Below, piece after piece: positions 1 through 7,480 of a stretch of 49,422 nt of DNA (position 1 is the stretch's first letter; every line of letters starts with the position of its first letter). Made by a program: the position numbers and the translations under genes. The stretch covers positions 71,927-121,348 of the forward strand of contig DCZD01000022.1 of the NCBI GenBank assembly GCA_002331255.1. The letters are read 5' to 3'. Origin of the DNA: Acidimicrobiaceae bacterium UBA2093. Its GTDB lineage: Bacteria; Actinomycetota; Acidimicrobiia; Acidimicrobiales; Ilumatobacteraceae. The notes below the pieces were generated by a model. That model was not told the DNA's origin, searched no databases, and saw only the letters and a program-made list of their open reading frames with translations.

Positions 1-804
1 CACAACAACTTCTTCGAAGAAGTTGCCAAGTTCCGCGCCAGCCGCCGTATGTGGCACCGAATCATGACCGAGCGATTCGGCGCAAAGAAAGAAGCCAGCA
101 AGTTGCTGAGGTTCCACACTCAGACAGGTGGCAGCACACTCACGGCTCAACAACCACTCAACAACGTCGTGCGCGTGGCCGTGCAGTCTCTTGCGGCGGT
201 CATGGGTGGAACCCAGAGCCTCCACACAAATGGCTACGACGAGGCCCTTGGTCTTCCCACCGAGGAAGCTGCCCGCATCGCTCTTCGCACTCAACAGATC
301 ATTGGCTACGAGAGTGGCGTGGCAGACACTCCAGACCCGCTCGCTGGTTCATATTTCATCGAGTCATTGACTGATGAAGTCGAGCGACTTGCCTGGCAGT
401 ACATCGAACGTATCGACGAGATGGGCGGAGCAGTCGAGGCCATCGAGGCTGGCTATCAGATGAATGAAATTGAGCAATCCGCATACGAATACACGAAGTC
501 GATCGATGACGACGAGAGAGTCATCGTCGGCGTCAATAAATTCACGGTCGAAGATGAACCAGAACCGAATGTATTCCCAATCGATCCCAGTCTGCAGACG
601 AATCAAATCGCTCGATTGAAGGCCTACAAAGCCAACCGCGACCAAACAAAAGTGCAAACAACACTCGAGGACGTGCGTTCAGCCGCTCGGGGTACTCAGA
701 ACCTTCTGTATCCGATGAAGGAAGCATTGCGTGCGGGGGCGACACTCGGTGAGGTCAGTGATGCGTTGCGCGACGTGTTTGGCACATTCCAGCCAGGACG
801 TTGA
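1..804 (+). CDS. Acyl-CoA mutase large subunit (methylmalonyl/isobutyryl-CoA mutase family), 5' end missing
   Basis: The reading frame is open from base 1, so this is the C-terminal 267 residues of a longer protein. The HTQTGGSTLTAQQP and NNVVR segments, followed by GGTQSLHTNGYDEALGLP, are hallmark stretches of the catalytic barrel of B12-dependent acyl-CoA mutases. The protein ends about 35 residues after the LLYPMKEALRAGAT segment without a cobalamin-binding domain. It is therefore the large (catalytic) subunit of a split enzyme, and the B12 subunit must be encoded elsewhere. The family rearranges methylmalonyl-CoA to succinyl-CoA or isobutyryl-CoA to butyryl-CoA; the substrate-deciding residues lie mostly upstream of the window, so I cannot choose. 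A propionyl/acetyl-CoA carboxylase alpha chain at 7481 fits a propionate route but is not in the same operon. An 8-bp hairpin at 824-842 follows the stop. Confidence 0.9.
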   Translation, partial: HNNFFEEVAKFRASRRMWHRIMTERFGAKKEASKLLRFHTQTGGSTLTAQQPLNNVVRVAVQSLAAVMGGTQSLHTNGYDEALGLPTEEAARIALRTQQIIGYESGVADTPDPLAGSYFIESLTDEVERLAWQYIERIDEMGGAVEAIEAGYQMNEIEQSAYEYTKSIDDDERVIVGVNKFTVEDEPEPNVFPIDPSLQTNQIARLKAYKANRDQTKVQTTLEDVRSAARGTQNLLYPMKEALRAGATLGEVSDALRDVFGTFQPGR

Positions 805-823
805 CCGCCACTTTGCTCTGATG

Positions 824-842
824 GGTTCGACCGTGTCGAACC
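824..842. terminator. Hairpin between convergent mutase and nitroreductase genes
   Basis: GGTTCGAC (824-831) and GTCGAACC (835-842) are perfect inverted repeats with a 3-base loop. They lie in the 63-bp gap between two convergent stop codons. No T-run follows, which is common for actinobacterial terminators. It could act in both directions. Confidence 0.5.
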
Positions 843-867
843 ACATGCCCTTCTCGAAGGAATAGGC

Positions 868-1437
868 TTAGTCGAGCCAATTGATCGTTGTCGCCGGTCT
901 GACCGGCACCTCGACCGTGCCGGTGGGTTGACCCACGTAAATCAACCCCATGACATCGACCGTGGCCTCGAACCCGCACACGCCTTTGATTGCGGCATTG
1001 GCTCCATCGGCTGGTGAGCCCCATAGAGCAGCCAGTCCGAACGAGTCGGCGAGCAGAAGCAAGTTCTGCACTCCGGCCGCAACAGCGTATTGATTCTCAC
1101 GCGTGCGTTGGTCGGTGTCGCCACGTGTGGCGCCGACGACGATGATGTGGGGTGCGCGCATGTACTTCGTTCGTGTCTTCTCGACCTTGAACTCATTCTC
1201 GCGCTGATTCGCCATGACAGTCGCGATTGCCTCGCCGAGGGCACGACGCGACTCACCGCTCATGACGGCGATCCGTGCTGGCCAGGTGCGCTTGTGGTTC
1301 GGAGCCCACTTGACTACCTCGCACAGTTGCTCGAGAACATCACGTGAGACAGTGATTGCAGCGTTGATCTGCAGATTGCTACGACGGTGACGAATGAGCG
1401 CGTTGACGTCGCTTGGGTGAATGGTGGGGTCTGGCAT
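868..1437 (-). CDS. Nitroreductase family FMN-dependent oxidoreductase
   Basis: A 189-residue protein with the nitroreductase layout. An N-terminal IRHRRSN segment contacts the FMN phosphate, a KWAPNHKRTWPAR stretch (around residues 43-55) corresponds to the usual 'APS..N.QPW' region, and a C-terminal GLAALWGSP segment is followed by an IYVGQP strand (family: vGxp). The family uses NAD(P)H to reduce nitro groups, quinones or enones as an FMN dimer; no substrate can be read from the sequence. It is the last gene of a minus-strand group lysS-dapD-this gene, 18 bp after dapD, with no promoter-like motif of its own, so it is probably cotranscribed. The ATG start at 1437 gives the family length. 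Confidence 0.85.
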   Translation of the reverse strand: MPDPTIHPSDVNALIRHRRSNLQINAAITVSRDVLEQLCEVVKWAPNHKRTWPARIAVMSGESRRALGEAIATVMANQRENEFKVEKTRTKYMRAPHIIVVGATRGDTDQRTRENQYAVAAGVQNLLLLADSFGLAALWGSPADGANAAIKGVCGFEATVDVMGLIYVGQPTGTVEVPVRPATTINWLD

Positions 1438-1455
1438 GACGAACGGCGAATGCGC

Positions 1456-2373
1456 TCAGTTCTTGTGTAGCGCGCTGTTCAGGCCGCCCCACGAACCGGA
1501 ACGTGCGACAGCTTCGACGGCGCCGGTCTGGCTGTTGCGTCGGAAAAGCAGTCCGCTAGCCCCACTCAACTCGCGTCCCTTCCGTACGACGCCATCGGGA
1601 TCCTTCACGAGAGTTCCGGCAGTGACGTAGAGGCCCGCTTCGATCACACAGTCGTCACCCAATGAGATGCCGACGCCGCTATTTGCCCCGAGCAGGCAAC
1701 GCTCACCGATTGTCACCACTTCTTTGCCGCCACCCGACAACGTGCCCATGATCGATGCTCCACCTCCGATGTCAGATCCGTCACCGACGATGACGCCTGC
1801 CGAGATACGACCTTCGACCATCGAACTGCCCAGTGTTCCGGCATTGAAGTTGCAGAACCCTTCGTGCATGACTGTCGTGCCGGACGCGAGATGTGCACCG
1901 AGGCGCACACGACTTGCATCGGCGATACGCACTCCGCTCGGTACGACGTAATCGGTCATGCGGGGGAACTTGTCGACACCGTGCACGACGAGATGCTCGC
2001 CGCGTCGTGCAATATTCCACGACACACTCTGGAGCGACTCGAGCGGAACAGGGCCACGACTAGTCCATGCAACATTTGCCAACAATCCGAAAGCACCATC
2101 GAGATTTAGGGTGCGTGGTGCGGCAAAGCGGTGGGAGAGCAGATGCAACCGCAGATAGACGTCGGCTCCGTCTGCGGGGGCTGCATTCGTGTCGATGACA
2201 AAACTCATCGGACGCAATGCGACTCCGCGCTCGGGGTCGGCGTCAACAGCAGTCGTTACCGATGGTGCATCAGCGGGTACTGCGTCGCCCCAACCGAGAG
2301 CACGAAAACGTACGTCGAGGACTTCGCCCTGCAGTCCGACAGTGGCGAGACCGACACCCCATGCAGCACTCAT
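1456..2373 (-). CDS. dapD: 2,3,4,5-tetrahydropyridine-2,6-dicarboxylate N-succinyltransferase
   Basis: DapD transfers succinyl from succinyl-CoA to tetrahydrodipicolinate in the succinylase branch of lysine/meso-diaminopimelate synthesis in the cytoplasm. The 305-residue length and the order of segments match the mycobacterial-type DapD rather than the shorter enterobacterial one: a poorly repetitive N-terminal half, then a left-handed beta-helix of hexapeptide repeats (from about residue 150) with MVEGRISAGVIVGDGSDIGG and GTLSGGGKE, typical of the actinobacterial trimer. The start ATG overlaps the lysS stop by four bases (ATGA, 2370-2373), implying translational coupling with lysyl-tRNA synthetase. 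Lysine supply and lysine charging are thus encoded in one unit. Confidence 0.95.
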   Translation of the reverse strand: MSAAWGVGLATVGLQGEVLDVRFRALGWGDAVPADAPSVTTAVDADPERGVALRPMSFVIDTNAAPADGADVYLRLHLLSHRFAAPRTLNLDGAFGLLANVAWTSRGPVPLESLQSVSWNIARRGEHLVVHGVDKFPRMTDYVVPSGVRIADASRVRLGAHLASGTTVMHEGFCNFNAGTLGSSMVEGRISAGVIVGDGSDIGGGASIMGTLSGGGKEVVTIGERCLLGANSGVGISLGDDCVIEAGLYVTAGTLVKDPDGVVRKGRELSGASGLLFRRNSQTGAVEAVARSGSWGGLNSALHKN

Positions 2374-3881
2374 TGTTCGAAAACCTCCGGTCGCAGTGTG
2401 GGGAACAGAATGATGTCTTTGATTGAGGCTGCACCAGCCAACAAGATCGCCACGCGGTCTATACCGATGCCGAGCCCACCCGTCGGCGGCATACCGAACT
2501 CAAGTGCGCGTAGGTAGTCCTCGTCGACGGTCCCAGCTTCGAGATTTCCGGCAGCCTTCGATTTCTCTTCCTCTTCAAAGCGCTGGCGCTGCTCGACCGG
2601 ATCATTCAACTCGCTGTAGCCATTGGCAAGCTCGCGCCCACCGACAAACAACTCGAAGCGTTCAGTGAGATACGGGTCGTTCCGGTCGACCCGTGCAAGA
2701 GGACTGATCTCAACAGGATGTCCGGTCACGAAAGTCGGTTCACGAAGCGAGGCCTCTGAAGTGACTTCGAATAGTTCCTCGATGATTTTGCCCGGTCCCC
2801 ACTGTGCTTCGACTTTTACGCCATGTTTGGCAGCAAGTTCGGCCAACTGTGTGCGGGGCTGAGATGGGTGTACTTCGGTTCCTGTCGCCTCCGCCACAAG
2901 GTCCACCATGCGAACTCGACGCCATGGCTTAGCGAGGTCAACCGGGTTGTCATCAATTGACACCACCGATGTTCCCGTGGCATCGATTGCAGCAGCAGTA
3001 ATGAGAGCCTCGGTGATGGCCATGACATCGCTGTAGTCGGCAAATGCTTGATACAGCTCCATCATCGTGAATTCCGGGTTATGTCGCGGGGAAATTCCTT
3101 CATTACGGAACACGCGACCGATTTCGTACACGCGCTCCATGCCACCGACGATGAGGCGCTTTAGATGCAACTCGAGCGCAATGCGCAAGTACAGCTGCAT
3201 GTCGAGTGCGTTGTGGTGGGTAAGGAATGGACGCGCGTGAGCGCCACCTGCTTCGACGTGGAGAACCGGTGTCTCGACTTCGGTGAATCCGTGTCCGGCG
3301 AGTGTGCGTCGGAAACTTGCGATGATTTCGTGACGAACAGCGAACGCTCGTCGCGACGATTCATTCATGATGAGGTCTGCGTAGCGCTGACGGTAGCGAG
3401 TGTCGGTGTCAGTGAGTCCGTGCCACTTGTCGGGCAGAGGTCGCACCGCCTTCGAGAGAAGGCTCACTGATGACGTCTTCACAGACAACTCGCCCTTGCG
3501 TGTCGTCATGACTGTGCCGTGCGCGCCAACCCAGTCGCCTAGGTCGAGTGCGGCAATGTCGTCAAATTGTTCGTCTCCGACGATTGCTTTTGAAACGAAC
3601 AACTGCAGTTGATCGGTCCGGTCCTGGATGGTCAAGAAGATGAGTTTTCCTTGATTTCTCTTCAACATCACTCGACCGGCGAGTGTGACCGCGTCGTCGG
3701 TCTCTGTGCCAGGTTCAAGATTCCCGTGAGTGGACCGTACGTCGGCGAGGGCGTGAGAACGGTCGAAGCGATACGGATATGGCTCACTTCCAGAGCTTCG
3801 CCGACGAGCAATGTCGCCCAGTCGACGCTCCTTCTCTGCTTCGAGGCCCGTGGCCGAATGGTCGTCGAGTTCCTCGCTCAC
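2370..3881 (-). CDS. lysS: Lysyl-tRNA synthetase, class II
   Basis: Charges tRNA(Lys) with lysine in the cytoplasm. The 503-residue protein has an OB-fold anticodon domain (about residues 60-170, with GRVMLKRNQGKLIFLTIQD) and a class II catalytic core. Motif 2 is FRNEGISPRHNPEFTMMELY and motif 3 is GGLGIGIDRVAILL near the C-terminus. This is the bacterial class II type, with no HIGH/KMSKS motifs. The GTG start at 3881 follows a TACGGT hexamer (3891-3896) by nine bases, so the mRNA leader would be only a few bases. First gene of the lysS-dapD-nitroreductase unit, divergent from the M15 peptidase gene with a 65-bp gap. Confidence 0.96.
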   Translation of the reverse strand: MSEELDDHSATGLEAEKERRLGDIARRRSSGSEPYPYRFDRSHALADVRSTHGNLEPGTETDDAVTLAGRVMLKRNQGKLIFLTIQDRTDQLQLFVSKAIVGDEQFDDIAALDLGDWVGAHGTVMTTRKGELSVKTSSVSLLSKAVRPLPDKWHGLTDTDTRYRQRYADLIMNESSRRAFAVRHEIIASFRRTLAGHGFTEVETPVLHVEAGGAHARPFLTHHNALDMQLYLRIALELHLKRLIVGGMERVYEIGRVFRNEGISPRHNPEFTMMELYQAFADYSDVMAITEALITAAAIDATGTSVVSIDDNPVDLAKPWRRVRMVDLVAEATGTEVHPSQPRTQLAELAAKHGVKVEAQWGPGKIIEELFEVTSEASLREPTFVTGHPVEISPLARVDRNDPYLTERFELFVGGRELANGYSELNDPVEQRQRFEEEEKSKAAGNLEAGTVDEDYLRALEFGMPPTGGLGIGIDRVAILLAGAASIKDIILFPTLRPEVFEQ

Positions 3882-3890
3882 AGTTCCTAC

Positions 3891-3896
3891 ACCGTA
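3891..3896 (-). promoter_or_regulatory. Predicted -10 of lysS
   Basis: TACGGT on the minus strand ends nine bases before the lysS GTG, at the long end of the spacing seen for other unit-leading genes here. No convincing -35 is seen. Confidence 0.4.
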
Positions 3897-3934
3897 GTTG
3901 TTCGACCCACCAGAGAAGGATGTCGATTTAGAAC

Positions 3935-3940
3935 TATCGT
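3935..3940 (+). promoter_or_regulatory. Predicted leaderless -10 of the M15 peptidase gene
   Basis: TATCGT ends six bases before the GTG at 3947, so transcription should begin at the start codon itself. This supports the GTG over the internal ATG at 3968. Confidence 0.5.
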
Positions 3941-3946
3941 TCTCCT

Positions 3947-5407
3947 GTGCTCACGACGGCGAGACAGATGGCTCGAGGGGCTGTCGTGTTCATGATGTTG
4001 CTCCTAGCTGCGATTCCCGTCGCGCGAGCAGATGCTGGCAACTTATCGACGGTGTCGGCGAGGGCGTACTCGCAAGCACAGACTGGACCAAAACGTCTGC
4101 TGATCGACTGGATGTCAGTGTCAAGCGGAAAAGGGTTCTCCACAGCGCAGGTGCGCGGTCTGCAGCAGATTGCCAAGCGAACTGGGTTCACCGGTTTCGG
4201 CGTGCGGTTTCCCACATTGGAGATGCGCGAGCATCGTCGAGCCGACGGCACACGTCTGAGCAAGGGGGCTGGCGCCACTGTGGCAGGTGGGTGGGTGGTG
4301 CCCTTGGCAACCATGGCCCTCGATGTGTCACTCGTTCGTGCGACTTCGGGCCAGGCAATCGCGGATGTGTTGTCAAGTGGTCTGGCGGTAATCGGAGCGA
4401 CGAGCGCACGACTGCGTGATGCCCGCGTCGGTGATGTTCTGGTGTTAAACGACAAGTGGGACAAACCGCACAGCATTGAAATCGGAGCCGTTGTCGACGA
4501 TGACCATGTTGACAACGGTGATCTTCTTGTGTCGACTGAATTCGCTGATGAGTTGATGGCGACAAAGGTGCACAAAGTGTTGGTAGTCGGCGAAGGAGAG
4601 CCCGTCGAGTTCCAACGCGAGCTCCGAAGTGGAACATTCCGAAACGGAGCGGTGTATCGACTTCGGCGGTCGTGGGACTCTCCCGACCCCGATGCAACGC
4701 TAGGGACCGCAAAGTTCAAGGAGCTGCTCGGCGAGTTCCGTGTGAAAGACGCCGGCAATGGTCGCCTGCACATCAGCAACGACTGGCGAGGTACGAGTAT
4801 CAAGTGGATACACACGTTCAAGGACATTCCTATACGAGCTAACTGCCACAAAGTGATTGTCGGCCCATTGCAGAGTGCGCTCACGGAGATCTCCAAGGCG
4901 GGCTTAGCCAAAGCAATCGATGTTCGAAACACCAATCGTTATGGCGGTTGCTTTCAGGGTCGCATCAGCCGACTGGCTGATGACTTCGGGAATGTCTCGC
5001 GGCATTCGTGGGGCGGTGCCCTTGACATCAACACGACCACGAACGGTCAGGGAATGAAGCCGACGTTGAATTGCCAAGTCGTACGCATCTTCCGGAAATG
5101 GGGATTCGCATGGGGTGGAAACTTTGCAGTTGCTGATGGCATGCACTTCGAGTACGTCGGTGAACCGCGTCATGAGCTGGGGTTCAATTCACAGTTCTGT
5201 CCGAACGATGTAGCGGTGCCAACCACATCGATTCCGCGCATGCGTCTTACGCCGCGCACCACGGTGGACACCACTACAACGGTGGCAACCACCACGACGG
5301 TCGCAATGACGACGACTGTCGAGGCCATAACGACGACGACTGTCGAGGCCACAACGACGACCGTCTCACTGACGACAATGCCACCCGCGTCGTCATCGAC
5401 TCCGTGA
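3947..5407 (+). CDS. Secreted M15-family peptidase (D-Ala-D-Ala carboxypeptidase-like) with Thr-rich tail
   Basis: A 486-residue exported protein. Residues 8-30 (MARGAVVFMMLLLAAIPVA then RADA) look like a cleavable signal peptide. The C-terminal half carries the zinc site of VanY/M15 peptidases: H353 and D360 in RHSWGGALDIN, and H400 in DGMHFEY. This family cleaves D-Ala-D-Ala ends of cell-wall peptides, or acts as an endopeptidase. Residues about 80-250 are not part of the peptidase; the stretch GDVLVLND...IGAVVDDDH...LLVSTEFADEL resembles the extracytoplasmic domain of MacB/FtsX-type ABC permeases (weak, by eye). Residues about 438-478 are almost pure Thr/Val repeats, probably a cell-wall-spanning tail. 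The GTG start at 3947 is supported by the TATCGT hexamer. Confidence 0.82.
   Translation: MLTTARQMARGAVVFMMLLLAAIPVARADAGNLSTVSARAYSQAQTGPKRLLIDWMSVSSGKGFSTAQVRGLQQIAKRTGFTGFGVRFPTLEMREHRRADGTRLSKGAGATVAGGWVVPLATMALDVSLVRATSGQAIADVLSSGLAVIGATSARLRDARVGDVLVLNDKWDKPHSIEIGAVVDDDHVDNGDLLVSTEFADELMATKVHKVLVVGEGEPVEFQRELRSGTFRNGAVYRLRRSWDSPDPDATLGTAKFKELLGEFRVKDAGNGRLHISNDWRGTSIKWIHTFKDIPIRANCHKVIVGPLQSALTEISKAGLAKAIDVRNTNRYGGCFQGRISRLADDFGNVSRHSWGGALDINTTTNGQGMKPTLNCQVVRIFRKWGFAWGGNFAVADGMHFEYVGEPRHELGFNSQFCPNDVAVPTTSIPRMRLTPRTTVDTTTTVATTTTVAMTTTVEAITTTTVEATTTTVSLTTMPPASSSTP
5308..5350 (+). repeat. Tandem repeat in the Thr-rich tail of the M15 peptidase
   Basis: Two identical 19-base copies (5308-5326 and 5332-5350) with a 24-base period sit inside a wider run (about 5260-5375) of ACG/ACC threonine codons separated by GTC/GTG valine and GAG codons. 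They encode TTTVEA-type units. Such runs are prone to copy-number change by slippage. Confidence 0.8.
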
Positions 5408-5414
5408 CGAGCGG

Positions 5415-5420
5415 TAGCGT
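5415..5420 (+). promoter_or_regulatory. Predicted near-leaderless -10 of lpdA
   Basis: TAGCGT ends eight bases before the GTG start at 5429, suggesting an mRNA leader of one or two bases. Confidence 0.4.
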
Positions 5421-5439
5421 TTCGAATTGTGTCGAAACG
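5418..5439 (+). promoter_or_regulatory. Hairpin enclosing the lpdA start codon
   Basis: CGTTTCGA (5418-5425) and TCGAAACG (5432-5439) are perfect inverted repeats. The GTG start (5429-5431) lies in the 6-base loop. It may be a terminator for the upstream gene, an operator, or a structure in read-through mRNA that affects initiation. Confidence 0.45.
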
Positions 5440-6790
5440 TTTCGTGATCATTGGTGGTGGTCCCGCCGGTAACGCGGCTGCCAGCACCGCAGCGCGCCTT
5501 GGTGCCGATGTGACTGTCGTCGAGCGAGACATCATTGGCGGTGCTGCACACCTGCTCGATTGCGTTCCTTCGAAGGCCATGATCGCTACTGGCGGCGCTC
5601 TCAACATGACCCAGCGATTTGCCGGAATGGGTATCGAGCAGCACGAGGTCGAAGTCGACGTGGACACGCTGTCCGAGCGGATCTCAAACATCACCGACAG
5701 ACTCCGCTCCACGAGCACCGAATTGCTTGTCAGTCAAGGAGTTCGCATCGTGAGGGGTGTCGCAACGTTCGTGGACGAACACCACGTGCATGTGGAGGGA
5801 GCTGACGGCTCAGAAGTGCTCGAGGCCGATGCCGTGCTGGTGTCGACTGGTTCACGACCGCGCATCCCCGAGTGGGCAGCCCCAGATGGAATACGAATTC
5901 TCACCACTCGTGACTGTTACCCGCCGAAAGTATTTCCAAAGAGCATTGTCGTCATTGGTTCAGGTGTCACCGGTGTGGAATTCGTCCACATGTTCACTTC
6001 GTTTGGCGCCAACGTCACCCTGGTTGTCAGCCGACAGCATGTTCTTCCGGGTAAGGACCCCGAGGCCGCAGCTGCGCTTGAGGACAGTTTTCTTGCTCGC
6101 GGAGTAAAGCTGTTGAAAGGTGCGCGTGCACAATCTATTGAGGTCGACGGTGACGAAGTGGTGGTGAAGTGCGACGACGGACGTGAAGTTCGTGCGACGC
6201 ACGCTGTGTTGGCCATTGGTTCAGCGCCGAATGTGGAAGGTCTCAATCTTGAGGCTGCTGGAGTCGCGCTTGATTCTCGTGGCTATGTCGACATCGACCA
6301 GTGGTGCCGCACCAATGTGCCGCACGTGTATGCGGCTGGCGACGTCAGTGGGAAGTTGCCTTTGTCGTCAGTTGCAACCATGCAGGGTCGCAAGATCGCA
6401 GAGCACCTCATGGGGGTCATTCGCGACGATCACCGTCACCTTGCGTATGACAAGGCTGCATCAGCAATTTTCACCAAACCCGAGATCGCAGACGTCGGCC
6501 TTGCCGAGGCCGAAGCATTTGCACTCGGTCGCAAGATTCGCGTCACCAAGGTGCCATTCTCTTCGACCGCAAAAGCCCTCATACATAACGACCCGACCGG
6601 TTTTGTGAAACTCATTTCAGACCCGAACACCGGAGTTGTGCTCGGAGGCACCATCGTCGGACGTCACGCTGGCGAACTAATCAGCATGATCGCGTTAGCC
6701 GTCACTGCTCACTTGAAAGTGGTCGACATCCTCGACACGTTGCTCGTGCATCCATCTCTAGCCGAAGCGGTTACAGAATCTGCCGAATAA
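5429..6790 (+). CDS. lpdA: LpdA-type NAD(P)H-quinone dehydrogenase (flavoprotein disulfide reductase family, no redox disulfide)
   Basis: A 453-residue flavoprotein with an N-terminal FAD site (IIGGGPAGNAAAS), a central NAD(P) site (VVIGSGVTGVEFVHMF), an AAGDVSG FAD contact and a C-terminal dimerisation domain. True lipoamide dehydrogenases have CxxxxC after the FAD site. Here the segment is GGAAHLLDCVPSKAM, with only the second cysteine kept. That is the pattern I recall for Mycobacterium tuberculosis LpdA (Rv3303c), which reduces quinones rather than lipoamide. The residue equivalent to the catalytic His is retained (VHPSLAEAV). It follows the M15 gene by 21 bp but has its own promoter-like hexamer. 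A 12-bp hairpin overlaps its stop codon. Confidence 0.88.
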   Translation: MSKRFVIIGGGPAGNAAASTAARLGADVTVVERDIIGGAAHLLDCVPSKAMIATGGALNMTQRFAGMGIEQHEVEVDVDTLSERISNITDRLRSTSTELLVSQGVRIVRGVATFVDEHHVHVEGADGSEVLEADAVLVSTGSRPRIPEWAAPDGIRILTTRDCYPPKVFPKSIVVIGSGVTGVEFVHMFTSFGANVTLVVSRQHVLPGKDPEAAAALEDSFLARGVKLLKGARAQSIEVDGDEVVVKCDDGREVRATHAVLAIGSAPNVEGLNLEAAGVALDSRGYVDIDQWCRTNVPHVYAAGDVSGKLPLSSVATMQGRKIAEHLMGVIRDDHRHLAYDKAASAIFTKPEIADVGLAEAEAFALGRKIRVTKVPFSSTAKALIHNDPTGFVKLISDPNTGVVLGGTIVGRHAGELISMIALAVTAHLKVVDILDTLLVHPSLAEAVTESAE

Positions 6791-6817
6791 CCTGCTGACA
6801 GGTTTTGTCAGCAGGTT
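6789..6817. terminator. Strong bidirectional hairpin between lpdA and the PQ-loop gene
   Basis: AACCTGCTGACA (6789-6800) and TGTCAGCAGGTT (6806-6817) pair perfectly over 12 bp with a 5-base loop. The hairpin begins inside the lpdA stop codon and ends seven bases before the stop of the convergent gene. There is no T-tract on either strand. Confidence 0.8.
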
Positions 6818-6823
6818 CGTGAT

Positions 6824-7435
6824 TCAAGCAGATACGAGCGGTCGGCCCGTGAGCACCATGCCGTTGGCCAGACGCCAGCGTGTTGCGCGTACCAAGACGA
6901 AGATCATCATCGGGATCGTGATGTAGTTCACGACAGACATGACAGGGTCGTCGAGTACCCAGCCGAACACCATCCAACTTGAGGCAGAGATGATGGTGAA
7001 CATCCAAGACACGAGTGAGATTGCGTGCATGTTCTCGGCTCGCGCAACGTGGAGAGCCTGCGGTACCAGCGACGTCGCGCTCACGACGGTGGCGGTCCAG
7101 CCGAATGCTGTCGCGGGCAGTGGCAAAAGCGTCGCGAGTATGACAACAAAGAGTGCAGCGAAGCGCACAAGTATCACGCGTGGTACGCGGCCATGGCGCC
7201 GCATCACGGCGATGATGATTGACTGCGCAACCATGAACGAGGCGTTCGAGAACCAGATCGCTGTGTTTCCAGCGCTCAGTCCGTAGGCAAACCACAAGCC
7301 GGACCCTACAAATCCGTACACAGCTGCGAATGGAGAAAGTCCTTGTGTGCTGTCGTGTCGAACCGTTCGCCAGACCTGAGGCCAGATGAACGACAGACTC
7401 AGCGCGGTGCACCACACCGCAAGAAACGACTCCAT
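6824..7435 (-). CDS. PQ-loop repeat membrane protein (SWEET/SemiSWEET-like)
   Basis: A 203-residue integral membrane protein with about seven hydrophobic segments arranged as two repeats. Each repeat carries a Pro-Gln motif at a helix end: SFIWPQVWRTVRHDST (around residues 17-32) and TSLVPQALHVARAENMHAIS (around 122-142). Duplicated PQ-loops are typical of SWEET sugar uniporters and of PQ-loop amino-acid or cystine carriers; which applies here cannot be told. The start is ATG 7435 (a TTG six bases upstream is possible). It lies downstream of the carboxylase alpha-chain gene with a 45-bp gap and no promoter-like hexamer, so it is probably read from the accA promoter. Confidence 0.75.
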   Translation of the reverse strand: MESFLAVWCTALSLSFIWPQVWRTVRHDSTQGLSPFAAVYGFVGSGLWFAYGLSAGNTAIWFSNASFMVAQSIIIAVMRRHGRVPRVILVRFAALFVVILATLLPLPATAFGWTATVVSATSLVPQALHVARAENMHAISLVSWMFTIISASSWMVFGWVLDDPVMSVVNYITIPMMIFVLVRATRWRLANGMVLTGRPLVSA

Positions 7436-7480
7436 CTTCAAATTGTCAGTCTTCAGGTTGTTGGTTGCAAGGCGTGAGCC

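Noticed and set aside
3934..4935. Long minus-strand frame opposite the M15 peptidase gene (333 codons)
   Set aside because: It is Ser/Thr/Arg-rich with no conserved motif and lies entirely antisense to a gene with signal peptide and intact zinc site.
5260..5400. Short direct repeats that might suggest a CRISPR array or minisatellite
   Set aside because: The repeats are in frame and encode Thr/Val units of the M15 peptidase tail; there are no unique spacers of CRISPR length.
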